64,000 nucleotides of DNA from positions 62,001 to 126,000 of the forward strand of contig CAYVHL010000005.1 of assembly GCA_964451255.1 (NCBI GenBank). The letters run 5' to 3'. Position numbers and translations under genes: made by a program. Source of the DNA: JAHBTB01 sp964451255. Its GTDB lineage: Bacteria; Armatimonadota; Fimbriimonadia; Fimbriimonadales; Fimbriimonadaceae. Positions 16,420-24,398 of the stretch are shown here, one piece after another. The notes beneath the pieces were generated by a model. It searched no databases, was not told the DNA's origin, and saw only the letters and a program-made list of their open reading frames with translations. Each line of letters starts with the position of its first letter. Positions within the stretch are counted from its first letter, which is position 1.

Positions 16420-16469
16420 GAGTGGGACCAAAATCGGCGGTGAAGGGGTCAATGCCTGACCTTCGGTCG

Positions 16470-17450
16470 TCAAGACCAATCGAAGGCCACCGCCAGACTG
16501 CTTCCTTGTCGTAGGGAATCGTAAGCGTCCTGAGCCTGGCCAGGCCTATAGGATGCGATGGGGAGTCGATACGCAGGGTCAGCCAAGACGTCGATCGCCG
16601 CCCTGCATGTCGCCGTCGTCCTGTCGCGCGGGAACACAATGGTCGCCTCTTTCAGAAAGGTGTCTTGATAAGGTACTGGGAGGTCTCCGGGGTAGCTTCC
16701 TTGCACTACCAGCTTGCTTCCCCGCCGGTCGTCGCTGTCCCATTGTTGGTCCGGAAGACACTCGACGCACAAAGGAAGGGCTGTGACCGAGCCAGTGGCG
16801 TCGACGACGACGTCCGGACGATCCGCACCCCAGGCTTCGCGACAGGCCTCAAGGGGTTGATGGGCGCATATCGCCCGCAAGTTCGGAACCAGTGCCGCGG
16901 CCGCCACTCGTCGAGGGTCGGTGTCCACGGCAACGACCTGCCCGAGGCCCCCAGAGTGAAAGGCGAAAGCACGCGCGGAAAACTGACCGATGACACCAAG
17001 CCCGACCACAAGCACACGGTCGGTCGGTCTGCTTTCTGTCACCAATTGCCCGCGCATGGCGATACCGAAAACCATCGCCGAAGCGGCGTCCACAAAGCCC
17101 ATGGCACCCGCGTCGAATGGGACACACAGCTTCGAGGCGACGACGACCTTGCCGCAGTGTCCGCCCCACATCCGTGGCACGCTGGAATGCGACGTGCCTG
17201 GCGAAGCGACCGGTGTCCCGGCAGGGAGGTCGCCCGCGACCACGACCCCGGCGGCAGCATAGCCGGGAATGAATGGAAACGCAGCCGCACCAGGTTGCAA
17301 TCCGGCGAGACAACGCAGTTCGGTGCCCGGGGAGACAAAGGTCGCCTTGACCTCAATGAGAACTTCACCCTCGCCGGGTTCAGGAACTTCGCACTCATCC
17401 GGGCCGATGGTGAAAGGCGCGGTGGCGAGAAGGCATCGAGTTCTCGGCAT
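16470..17450 (-). CDS. MDR-superfamily (zinc-type alcohol dehydrogenase-like) oxidoreductase
   Basis: The 326-residue protein has the medium-chain dehydrogenase plan: an N-terminal GroES-like domain (EVPEPGEGEVLIEVKATFVSP with PGTELRCLAG), FPFIPGYAAAGVVV, then a Rossmann domain with VLVVGLGVIGQFSARAF and VDTDPRRVAAA. The usual structural and catalytic zinc Cys pattern is mostly missing, so it resembles the BchC/threonine-dehydrogenase-like subgroup without full zinc binding. The substrate is unknown. It is divergent from the aldo/keto reductase at 17553 across about 100 bp. Confidence 0.78.
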   Translation of the reverse strand: MPRTRCLLATAPFTIGPDECEVPEPGEGEVLIEVKATFVSPGTELRCLAGLQPGAAAFPFIPGYAAAGVVVAGDLPAGTPVASPGTSHSSVPRMWGGHCGKVVVASKLCVPFDAGAMGFVDAASAMVFGIAMRGQLVTESRPTDRVLVVGLGVIGQFSARAFAFHSGGLGQVVAVDTDPRRVAAAALVPNLRAICAHQPLEACREAWGADRPDVVVDATGSVTALPLCVECLPDQQWDSDDRRGSKLVVQGSYPGDLPVPYQDTFLKEATIVFPRDRTTATCRAAIDVLADPAYRLPIASYRPGQAQDAYDSLRQGSSLAVAFDWS

Positions 17451-17552
17451 CAGTTACCCACAGTTCAGACAAAGGGTCTGCATCTGACATTGGTTCTAGC
17501 CCAGCCGCTGCACAATTCGCAAGTTCTGGCTGGTACGGGTCAAACTGTCGGT

Positions 17553-18494
17553 ATGCGTCAAGTCGAGATCGGCAAGACCGGCGTCCACGTCGGGGTCTTG
17601 TCATACGGTTGCATGCGGGTTAGCGGGGCTTGGAACCCAGCCCATGTGACTCCAGAGATGCGCAAGACGGGGGTCCAGTCGATCATAGCGGCATATGAGG
17701 CTGGCTACACCCTGTTCGACCACGCGGACATCTACGGACGCGGCACCTGTGAGGAGGTCCAGGGCGAGGCGTTTGACGAGCACCCGGAGATGCGGGGCAA
17801 CATCCTTATTGCCACAAAGTGCGGGATCAGGTTCGCGGGAGACCCGGACCAAGACTCTCCCCATCGCTATGACTTCAGCAAGGAGCACATCGTCTGGTCG
17901 TGCGAACAGTCATTGAAGCGGCTTGGCGTGGAGACGATCGACATCTACCAATTGCACCGGCCCGACCTCCTGATGGACCCGGACGAAGTCGCGGAAGCGT
18001 TTGACGACTTGCACCACTCGGGGAAGGCGCGGTTCTTTGGCGTCAGCAACTTCTCACCTTCGTTCGTCGATTGCCTCGCCAAGTCTTGGCCCGAGCTTGT
18101 GGTCAACCAAGTGCAAGTCCACTTAGGTCTCCTCGACTGCTTCTATGACGGGACGCTCGACCAATGCATCGTGCGGGACATGACCCCTCTCGCATGGAGC
18201 CCGTTGGGAGGAGGTTGGCTCGGCGAAGGGGGAAAGGTCGATCCGAATGATGCACGGGCCTCTCGACAGATGTTCTTGCTCGATGCCATGGACGCCACGG
18301 CGGCTAAGTACGGCATTGACCGGACGGTCTTGGCGTTGGCCTGGCTTCTCAAACATCCGAGCGGAATCGTGCCGATTGTCGGTACAGTGCATCCGGATCG
18401 AGTCCGGGTCGCCGCGAAGGCGGCCGACGTCGATCTCTCGCGTGAGGATTGGTACCGCCTTCTGGTAGCCGCGCGCGGGGAGGCGCTTCCCTAA
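17553..18494 (+). CDS. Aldo/keto reductase
   Basis: The 313-residue protein has the AKR beta/alpha barrel motifs: GVLSYGCMRVSGAWNP, YTLFDHADIYGRGTCEE (catalytic Asp and Tyr), ATKCGIR (catalytic Lys), YQLHRPDLLMDP (catalytic His) and FFGVSNFSPSF. It reduces carbonyls with NADPH and resembles the YdhF type. I start at ATG 17553; the frame is open for 888 bases further upstream, but that part is antisense to the dehydrogenase and has no AKR homology. Its TAA stop overlaps the next ATG (TAATG), so the two are translationally coupled. Confidence 0.9.
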   Translation: MRQVEIGKTGVHVGVLSYGCMRVSGAWNPAHVTPEMRKTGVQSIIAAYEAGYTLFDHADIYGRGTCEEVQGEAFDEHPEMRGNILIATKCGIRFAGDPDQDSPHRYDFSKEHIVWSCEQSLKRLGVETIDIYQLHRPDLLMDPDEVAEAFDDLHHSGKARFFGVSNFSPSFVDCLAKSWPELVVNQVQVHLGLLDCFYDGTLDQCIVRDMTPLAWSPLGGGWLGEGGKVDPNDARASRQMFLLDAMDATAAKYGIDRTVLALAWLLKHPSGIVPIVGTVHPDRVRVAAKAADVDLSREDWYRLLVAARGEALP

Positions 18495-19435
18495 TGTTAC
18501 TGGCGGCAGGATTGGTGGCGATGGCGATGACGGCAGGACAGAACGGCGTGTCTATGACCGCGGCGTGCCAGGGAGCGATTGCCGACGCGGCGGCTGCCTT
18601 TCCCGAAGAAAAGCTTGTCGACGGCGACATAGCGATCACGATCGCCAAGATCGATCCCAAGACAAAGAGCCTTGAGGAGGGAAGCGTCCACGGAGGTCAA
18701 GCGTTCTATCCGGCGAGCGTCGTCAAGTTCTTCTATCTGATGTACGCGGCCCATCGATTGGATCAGGGCAAGATCAGGCTCACCGAGGAGGCGGAGCGCG
18801 CGGTGCGCGACATGATCGTCGACTCGAACAACGACGCGACGGGCTACGTGGTGGACTGGCTATGCGGCACCACGCCTGGGCCTGAGCTGCCCCCCGACCA
18901 GTTGAAGAAGTTCATCGAAAAGAGGAACGTCGTCAACCGGTGGTACCAGTCCCTTGGCTTCACCGGTGTCAACGCCTGCAACCGCACCTTTAACGAGGGC
19001 CCTTACGGGCGCGAGACCCAGCTACTCGGGCCGAAGTTGGAGCATCGGAACTCTCTCACACCTGACGCTTGTGTGAAACTGATGTCGGGCCTGATGCTGG
19101 ACAAGTTGGTCTCCAAGAAGGAGGGAGACTGGGCCCGCTCGTTCCTCAAAAGGGACGTCCCGGCCGACAACCCGAAGACCAACGCACAGGCCCGAGGGTT
19201 CATCGGTTCTGTCCTACCCAAGGGATCGACCCTCTACAGCAAGGCGGGATGGGTCGACACCGTCCGCCACGACGTGGCCGGGGTGGTGTTTCCCGACGGG
19301 CAGGAGTTCGCGGTCGCCATATTTACTAAGCGGGGCAAGAACACGAAACTTGTGTCATGGCTGGCAGGCGACTTGTTCAAGCGCCTAGGCATGCCTGTCG
19401 TGCCGCCTGCACCATACGAAGGTGATATCGAATAG
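18494..19435 (+). CDS. Beta-lactamase-fold serine hydrolase (class A beta-lactamase/PBP-like), exported
   Basis: The 313-residue protein starts with a hydrophobic signal (MLLAAGLVAMAMTAG). It has the SxxK catalytic pair at Ser75/Lys78 (PASVVKFFYLMY), an SxN-like motif at Ser111-Asn113 (VDSNNDATG), and KAG around residue 262 (LYSKAGWVD), matching the third KTG box with one change. This is the layout of beta-lactamase2-type hydrolases. It might act on cell-wall peptides or beta-lactams; resistance is not shown. Its first codon overlaps the AKR stop, an unusual partner for this family. Confidence 0.8.
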   Translation: MLLAAGLVAMAMTAGQNGVSMTAACQGAIADAAAAFPEEKLVDGDIAITIAKIDPKTKSLEEGSVHGGQAFYPASVVKFFYLMYAAHRLDQGKIRLTEEAERAVRDMIVDSNNDATGYVVDWLCGTTPGPELPPDQLKKFIEKRNVVNRWYQSLGFTGVNACNRTFNEGPYGRETQLLGPKLEHRNSLTPDACVKLMSGLMLDKLVSKKEGDWARSFLKRDVPADNPKTNAQARGFIGSVLPKGSTLYSKAGWVDTVRHDVAGVVFPDGQEFAVAIFTKRGKNTKLVSWLAGDLFKRLGMPVVPPAPYEGDIE

Positions 19436-19441
19436 GGGTCG

Positions 19442-20872
19442 TCAGGCCCGCAAGTAGAAGTTGTGCCGGTTGGCGACTTGGCAGACCTTGCCAACCACCC
19501 AAACCTGGGCGAAGGCGTACAGCACCAGCCACCACGGATCGTAATGGTAAGTGTCGCGCAGTTGGACCAGCCAATCGTCCAGGCCCGTCGCCATGACCAG
19601 CCCGATGACGAACAGGCTGATGGCGATGTAACCGAGCATGGGATTCTTCCCCGTTTCGGCACAAAAGCCGCCAAATCTCCTCCACCATCTTTGTCCCTCG
19701 GCCTGGAGCAACGCCAGCATCGCCCAAAAGGCCAGGCCCGCGGTCGTGAAGAAGTACGACGCGGTGGCGGTGTCCTTTCGGATGCCGCCGTTGTGGTTTT
19801 CGAGGAGCAGGCCGATCACGAGGAGAACCGAGCCCCAGGCCATCATGTCTCTCTGTGCGGGCGGCAACGTCTTCGTCCAGTCAACGATGTACCAAGCCGT
19901 CACAAGCAGAACGAGGCAGATCCAGAACGTCGGCATGAGTTGGCGGGAGAGCAAGCCTGCACAACAGACTATCGGCAGGGCGAGCCCGGTCAGCCCGACC
20001 CATGCCTTGAGCCACCCTTGGGTCTTCACCCCTTCGGCGTACGGTTCCCACACGCGGAGCAACATTTCTCCACAAAACGTGCCGGGCAGCACGATCATCA
20101 GATACTTGTTGTAGTTGAAGTGATAGACGTACTTGAACCAGTCGAACGGCTCCCAGTCCCACACGAACCGACCGATGCCTTCTCCGCCTTGGCCCGTGAG
20201 ATAGACAGCGAACACGATGCCGATGATCGCGACCCGGGCTAGGGTGTTCGACCGGGTGAAGAGCCACACTAAACCGCCGCTGACCGCAACGTCGGCCAAC
20301 ACCATGATGATGATGTTGAATCGCGACCAGTCGGGTCTCGGCGGGTTGCTGTACGGCAACAAGAAGATCCAGGCCAACCCGAGGATCAGGCCGCCCCAGA
20401 ACAGCCCCTTTTGCCACTTCTCCGGAACGGTCGACGGCCAGCGCGCGAACACCAGGCACATGAGGGCGAAGCCCACCCAAGAAAAGATGTAGGGCAGGGG
20501 AGAGTGTGAGTCGAGGGCGGAGACGCCGGGACGAAAATGCTGCTCGGCCAAGGCAAACGCTGCCAAAGCGACTCCGCGCTTGATCGTCCACCAAATGATC
20601 TGGCCGTTTGTCTCTCCCCGCTTCTGGCGGTTGCCGATGGCGATCGGGATGGCCGCGCCCAGGCAAAACAAGAAGAACGGAAAGACGAGGTCGACCCACG
20701 TGATGCCGAAGACCGCCTCGTTCAAGTTACGGGTCGGCGGCGGTTCTTGGGCGTGGTACATCCAGGCCGGGAGGTCACGGTAGGGGACCATGCCGCTCAG
20801 GGCCATCCCGAACACGGCTAGCCCGCGCAAGGCGTCCAGTGCCTGCACCCGCTTGGACTCGGCCATCGGCAT
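19442..20872 (-). CDS. Membrane acyltransferase-like protein, heparan-alpha-glucosaminide N-acetyltransferase (DUF5009) type
   Basis: The roughly 476-residue protein starts AESKRVQALDALRGLAVFGM, the conserved N-terminal helix of the HGSNAT/NagX family with the ALDALRG signature. It has about eleven hydrophobic segments, including FFLFCLGAAIPIAIG, FSWVGFALMCLVF and a C-terminal ISLFVIGLVMATG. The family transfers acetyl groups across the membrane to amino sugars in characterised members, but most bacterial ones are untested. I prefer ATG 20872 or 20866 over the TTG 35 codons upstream. It is convergent with the serine hydrolase (6 bp) and divergent from metH. Confidence 0.82.
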   Translation of the reverse strand: MPMAESKRVQALDALRGLAVFGMALSGMVPYRDLPAWMYHAQEPPPTRNLNEAVFGITWVDLVFPFFLFCLGAAIPIAIGNRQKRGETNGQIIWWTIKRGVALAAFALAEQHFRPGVSALDSHSPLPYIFSWVGFALMCLVFARWPSTVPEKWQKGLFWGGLILGLAWIFLLPYSNPPRPDWSRFNIIIMVLADVAVSGGLVWLFTRSNTLARVAIIGIVFAVYLTGQGGEGIGRFVWDWEPFDWFKYVYHFNYNKYLMIVLPGTFCGEMLLRVWEPYAEGVKTQGWLKAWVGLTGLALPIVCCAGLLSRQLMPTFWICLVLLVTAWYIVDWTKTLPPAQRDMMAWGSVLLVIGLLLENHNGGIRKDTATASYFFTTAGLAFWAMLALLQAEGQRWWRRFGGFCAETGKNPMLGYIAISLFVIGLVMATGLDDWLVQLRDTYHYDPWWLVLYAFAQVWVVGKVCQVANRHNFYLRA

Positions 20873-21018
20873 TGGTTTTACCTGCGGCGAGTGGCACGGT
20901 GGGCGACCGGCACGCCTGTCTTCCGGCGCTCCGGTCTTGTGGTCGATTACGAATGTCATTCGGTGAGTAGTCAATATCGCCTCAGTACTATCCGACCGCT
21001 GTCTCGATAGCGCGATGG

Positions 21019-21024
21019 TAGACT
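21019..21024 (+). promoter_or_regulatory. TAGACT -10-like hexamer 7 bases before metH
   Basis: TAGACT is followed by AACAAAC and ATG 21032, with no Shine-Dalgarno sequence, so a leaderless or near-leaderless transcript is likely. I found no cobalamin or SAM riboswitch in the 57-base spacer on either side of it. Confidence 0.4.
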
Positions 21025-21031
21025 AACAAAC

Positions 21032-22972
21032 ATGGATTCGGCGTTTCTTGAGCGGCTCGGTGGGCAGGTGCTGGTTTTTGACGGCGCGATGGGAACCCAG
21101 CTTCAGGCCGCCGGGCTTGGCGACGCTGACTTCGTCCTGCCGACCGGAACGGGTGTCGCCGTTGTCGAGGAAGCAGCCCAGAGACTTGGCAGCAAGGTCT
21201 TGGACGGTTGCAACGAGGTGTTGAACCTGTCCAGGCCAGACGTCGTGGCCGGTGTCCATCGGCGTTACTTTGAGGCCGGGGCAGACATCGTCGAGACGAA
21301 CACTTTCGGTTCGACCTCCATCGTCCTCGCCGAGTACGAAATCGCGGAGTTGGTCTATGAACTGACGCTTCCTGCCGTGCAAATCGCGAGGAAGGTGGCC
21401 GACGAGTTTTCGACTTCGGACAGGCCGCGGTTTGTGTGCGGGGCGGTCGGGCCGGGGACGCGCCTGGTGAGCCTGGGGCAGACGACATTCGAGACCCTCC
21501 GGCAAAGCTACTTCGACGCCTATCGGGCCTTGATCGACGGCGGGAGCGACCTGTTGCTCATCGAGACGATGCAGGACCTGCTGGTGGTCAAGGCTGCGGT
21601 GGTCGGAGCCACGGACGCGATGGCCGAGGCCGGCAGGCAACTTCCGATCATCGTCCAGGTCACGATGGAGCAGACCGGCACGATGCTCCTCGGGAGCGAG
21701 ATCGGCGCCGCCTTGAACATGTTGGAAGCCTTTCCTCAAGTGGTCGGGATCGGCCTCAACTGCGCCACCGGCCCGGTAGAGATGGCGCCCCACGTGCGGT
21801 TCTTGTCGCAGAACTCGACGCGGCCGATCAGCGTCCTTCCCAACGCCGGGCTGCCCGTGATGGAGAAGGGGCACGCCGTCTACAAGTTGACCCCCGAAGA
21901 GCTTGCCGACCACCACGACCGGTTTGTCGAAGAGTTCGGCGTCGCGTTGGTCGGCGGGTGCTGCGGCACGACCCCCGCCCATATCGAGGCGTTAGCCGCC
22001 AAGGTCGGTGGGAGGAAGCACAGCGGGAACGCCCATTGGCAGCGCGTCAGAGACGCCTTTCCCGGGTTCGACTTCCGTATCCAATCGCCGGAACAGGCTG
22101 GTGCGCTCCAGCTCGTCGGTTGCAGCAGCCTCTACCAGTTTCAACCCTACGACCAAGACAGCAGCTTCCTGATCGTCGGCGAGAAAACAAACGCCAACGG
22201 TAGCAAGGCGTTCCGTGAGATGCTCGCAGCCGAAAACTGGGAGGGTCTCACCGAGCTGGCCAGGGAACTGGAGGCGGAGGGCTCGCACGTGCTCGACGTC
22301 TGCACAGCCTATGTCGGAAGGAACGAAAAGCGGGACATGTCGACACTGCTCGGCAACTACAACCGCCACATCCAAGTGCCGATCATGGTCGACTCGACCG
22401 AGGCGGACGTGGTCGAAGTCGCCCTACAACACTTGGCAGGAAAGCCCATCGTCAACTCGATCAACTTCGAAGACGGCGAGGCGAGGACCCGCAAGGTGCT
22501 CGGGCTCTGCAAGCGCTACGGTGCGGCGGTGGTCGGATTGACGATCAACGAGTCCGGTATGGCCAAGACGGTCGACCAGAAAGTGGACGTGGCTGCCCGG
22601 CTTGTGGACGCGGTGCGAGAGGCCGGTATGGCCGACCACGACCTGTTCCTCGACTGTCTTACCTTCACCCTTGGTTCCGGGGACGAAGAGTTCAGGTCGG
22701 CGGGCGAAGCGACCATCGAAGCCATCCGCGAGGTTAAGAGGCGGTTCCCACGGGTGAACACGGTGTTAGGCGTGTCCAACATCTCGTTCGGCCTCAAACC
22801 GGCGGCGCGTGTCGTCCTGAACTCCGCGTTCCTGCACTACGCGGTCGAAGCGGGCCTGACCTCGGCCATCGTGCACTTCAGCAAGATTCTCCCAGACTCC
22901 AGGATCGATCCGGAAGTCTGGGGCATCGCCAGCGACTTGGTCTTCGACCGACGCGAATATGTGTCGGTATGA
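21032..22972 (+). CDS. metH: Cobalamin-dependent methionine synthase, only homocysteine- and folate-binding modules
   Basis: Residues 1-325 form the homocysteine-methyltransferase barrel, with FDGAMGTQLQA and zinc ligands Cys244 (GLNCATGP), Cys310 and Cys311 (VGGCCGTTPAH). Residues 340-640 form the pterin-binding barrel, with FLIVGEKTNANGSKAF, SHVLDVCTAYVGRNE and NTVLGVSNISFGLK. The protein stops at 646 aa after VFDRREYVSV. Full MetH is about 1200 aa and continues with cobalamin-binding and reactivation modules; neither is present here and the next gene is on the other strand. It must either work with separate proteins or be a truncated form. No frameshift is obvious. Confidence 0.85.
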   Translation: MDSAFLERLGGQVLVFDGAMGTQLQAAGLGDADFVLPTGTGVAVVEEAAQRLGSKVLDGCNEVLNLSRPDVVAGVHRRYFEAGADIVETNTFGSTSIVLAEYEIAELVYELTLPAVQIARKVADEFSTSDRPRFVCGAVGPGTRLVSLGQTTFETLRQSYFDAYRALIDGGSDLLLIETMQDLLVVKAAVVGATDAMAEAGRQLPIIVQVTMEQTGTMLLGSEIGAALNMLEAFPQVVGIGLNCATGPVEMAPHVRFLSQNSTRPISVLPNAGLPVMEKGHAVYKLTPEELADHHDRFVEEFGVALVGGCCGTTPAHIEALAAKVGGRKHSGNAHWQRVRDAFPGFDFRIQSPEQAGALQLVGCSSLYQFQPYDQDSSFLIVGEKTNANGSKAFREMLAAENWEGLTELARELEAEGSHVLDVCTAYVGRNEKRDMSTLLGNYNRHIQVPIMVDSTEADVVEVALQHLAGKPIVNSINFEDGEARTRKVLGLCKRYGAAVVGLTINESGMAKTVDQKVDVAARLVDAVREAGMADHDLFLDCLTFTLGSGDEEFRSAGEATIEAIREVKRRFPRVNTVLGVSNISFGLKPAARVVLNSAFLHYAVEAGLTSAIVHFSKILPDSRIDPEVWGIASDLVFDRREYVSV

Positions 22973-22979
22973 CCGGGCG

Positions 22980-23300
22980 CTACTCGTCTTGTGACTCCAC
23001 GAACGCCTTGAGGGCGGCGAGGTGTCCTTCCCACATCCTGGCCCGCCGTTCGAGCCACGCCTTGGCGAGGTCGAGCTTCTCGGGTTGCAGGGACACCAAT
23101 TGACGCCGTCCGTCTCGTCGTACGGAGATCAAACCGGAACGTCTGAGTACCGAGACGTGCTTGGCGACAGCTTGGCGGCTCACCGGCAGGCCCTCTGCCA
23201 AGGTGGTCGCCGGCACCTGGCCCTCCTGGGCCAGGCGCTCGACGATATGAGCGCGGACGCCGTCGCCCAACGCCGCGAAGACCGCGACCTCCTCGGTCAC
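22980..23300 (-). CDS. ArsR-family winged-helix regulator
   Basis: The 106-residue protein has the ArsR/SmtB winged-helix plan: ALGDGVRAHIVERLAQEG, the recognition helix VSRQAVAKHVSVLRRSGLI, then the wing VRRDGRRQLVSLQPEKLD. The Cys/His metal ligands of arsenic or zinc sensors are missing, so it may sense something else, as in the ArsR-SRPBCC pairs. GTG 23300 overlaps the stop of the SRPBCC gene (GTGA). It lies downstream of that gene, the reverse of the common order. A perfect palindrome at 23742-23765 is its likely operator. Confidence 0.85.
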   Translation of the reverse strand: MTEEVAVFAALGDGVRAHIVERLAQEGQVPATTLAEGLPVSRQAVAKHVSVLRRSGLISVRRDGRRQLVSLQPEKLDLAKAWLERRARMWEGHLAALKAFVESQDE

Positions 23301-23743
23301 GAGGCCGACTCGGCCCAGGCGACGAGTTCGGCGAGTTCGGACGTCCAACCCTGCTCGTGGTCGGGGTAATCGTTCGCATAGTCGGCGTCGCTCAGACGCT
23401 CATATCCGCTCTCGTGAACTTTGAGCAAGGTGCCGTCCGGGTGGTTTTCCGCCTCGAAAGTGACGTCGAGCGCCAAGTCATCCAGGTTCGGGTTCTCTGT
23501 CGTCGGATCAAGCCGATTCCATCGAAACGAGAGCCTGTCGCCTCCCAAATGGGTGAGGATGGCAGGGACTTCGCCGTACCCCTCGAAGAGGAACCAGACG
23601 AGACTGCCGACCTTCCAGTCTCCCCGCCAACCGTTGAAGAACCATTTCGCCATGGTGTCAGGATCGACGATGGCTTTCCAGACGCGATCGCGCGGGGCCT
23701 TGATGACGAGTTCTCGGGCTATGGAGTTGTTGCGTGTGACCAT
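23297..23743 (-). CDS. AHSA1/SRPBCC-domain protein
   Basis: The 148-residue protein has the START/AHSA1-like lipid-binding fold: RELVIKAPRDRVWKAIVDP, MAKWFFNGWRGDWKVGS and, at the C-terminus, HEQGWTSELAELVAWAES. Such proteins often partner an ArsR regulator and bind hydrophobic ligands. The ATG at 23743 lies inside one arm of a perfect inverted repeat, so expression is probably blocked when the regulator binds. A TTG two codons upstream is an alternative start. Substrate unknown. Confidence 0.85.
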   Translation of the reverse strand: MVTRNNSIARELVIKAPRDRVWKAIVDPDTMAKWFFNGWRGDWKVGSLVWFLFEGYGEVPAILTHLGGDRLSFRWNRLDPTTENPNLDDLALDVTFEAENHPDGTLLKVHESGYERLSDADYANDYPDHEQGWTSELAELVAWAESAS

Positions 23744-23765
23744 ATGCAACTGTATGGTTGCATAT
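23742..23765. promoter_or_regulatory. Perfect palindrome at the SRPBCC-arsR operon start, likely operator
   Basis: ATATGCAAC and GTTGCATAT are exact inverse complements with a 6-base spacer. The left arm contains the SRPBCC start codon. A TTGACA lies at 23777-23782 on the minus strand, so the palindrome would cover the -10 and start region, as expected for ArsR autoregulation. Confidence 0.7.
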
Positions 23766-23789
23766 CACAAGGATATTGTCAAGTCCTCG

Positions 23790-24311
23790 TCAGGACTTTT
23801 TCTTCAGCGTCCCTTTCATCGCGGTTGTCCAGCTGTCGCCGTCCTTGAATTCGAGGGTGAAGGAGATCTCCTTGTCAGAGACCTTCTTGACCGTCGAGCG
23901 CGACACAGTCGCTCCCGCCCCGGCCACCTCCCAAGGCTGGCTGACCATGACAATCGCACCGTCCTTGAAGGCGCCCGACTGGATTCTGGGCGTGTCGGCC
24001 AAGTCGGTGAAGCTCGTCATCGTGTACTGCTTCGACTTGGCGTCCCAATGGATGTACGCGACCTCGTTCATCTTGAATCCCTGAACGTCGTTGACGGTGA
24101 CCATCTTCAGGAACTTGAGTTCGAGGGAAGCGTCGATCGTCATGGTGAGCGGCGATGTCTGGCCGCCGAATGTGAATTCCATGTCGCCCGACCACTTGCC
24201 GACCATCCAACTGAGATCGCTGATCTCTTTCGGCGGCTCTGGGTTCATTTCCTGAGCACGGGCAAAAACGGCAAGACCGAGCAGGGCGATCAGGACTGAG
24301 CTTTTTCTCAT
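23790..24311 (-). CDS. Secreted protein, DUF1579-like
   Basis: The 173-residue protein has a clear signal peptide (KSSVLIALLGLAVFARAQ) and then a beta-rich domain with LSWMVGKWSGDMEF and the reiterated strand pattern of secreted DUF1579/lipocalin-like proteins: measured WXVGKWXG start, TMTSFTDLADTP and WTTAMKGTLKKKS near the end. These are predicted beta-barrel, ligand-binding proteins without known enzyme activity. It is on the same strand as the SRPBCC-arsR pair, 46 bases upstream. The spacer to mqnC (87 bases) is divergent. Confidence 0.7.
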   Translation of the reverse strand: MRKSSVLIALLGLAVFARAQEMNPEPPKEISDLSWMVGKWSGDMEFTFGGQTSPLTMTIDASLELKFLKMVTVNDVQGFKMNEVAYIHWDAKSKQYTMTSFTDLADTPRIQSGAFKDGAIVMVSQPWEVAGAGATVSRSTVKKVSDKEISFTLEFKDGDSWTTAMKGTLKKKS

Positions 24312-24398
24312 GCTGGCAAATATATCATAGAGACGTCAGGAATATGTAGACATTCATCTCAACCTCTGTCCTGCCTCCCCCAACTTCCACCGTGTAAC

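Noticed and set aside
16665..17552. Upstream open extension of the aldo/keto reductase frame (about 296 codons)
   Set aside because: It is antisense to the MDR gene and has no AKR homology; the AKR fold starts at ATG 17553.
20975..21031. Possible riboswitch upstream of metH
   Set aside because: Only 57 bases with no conserved cobalamin or SAM riboswitch elements; a -10-like hexamer sits next to the start.
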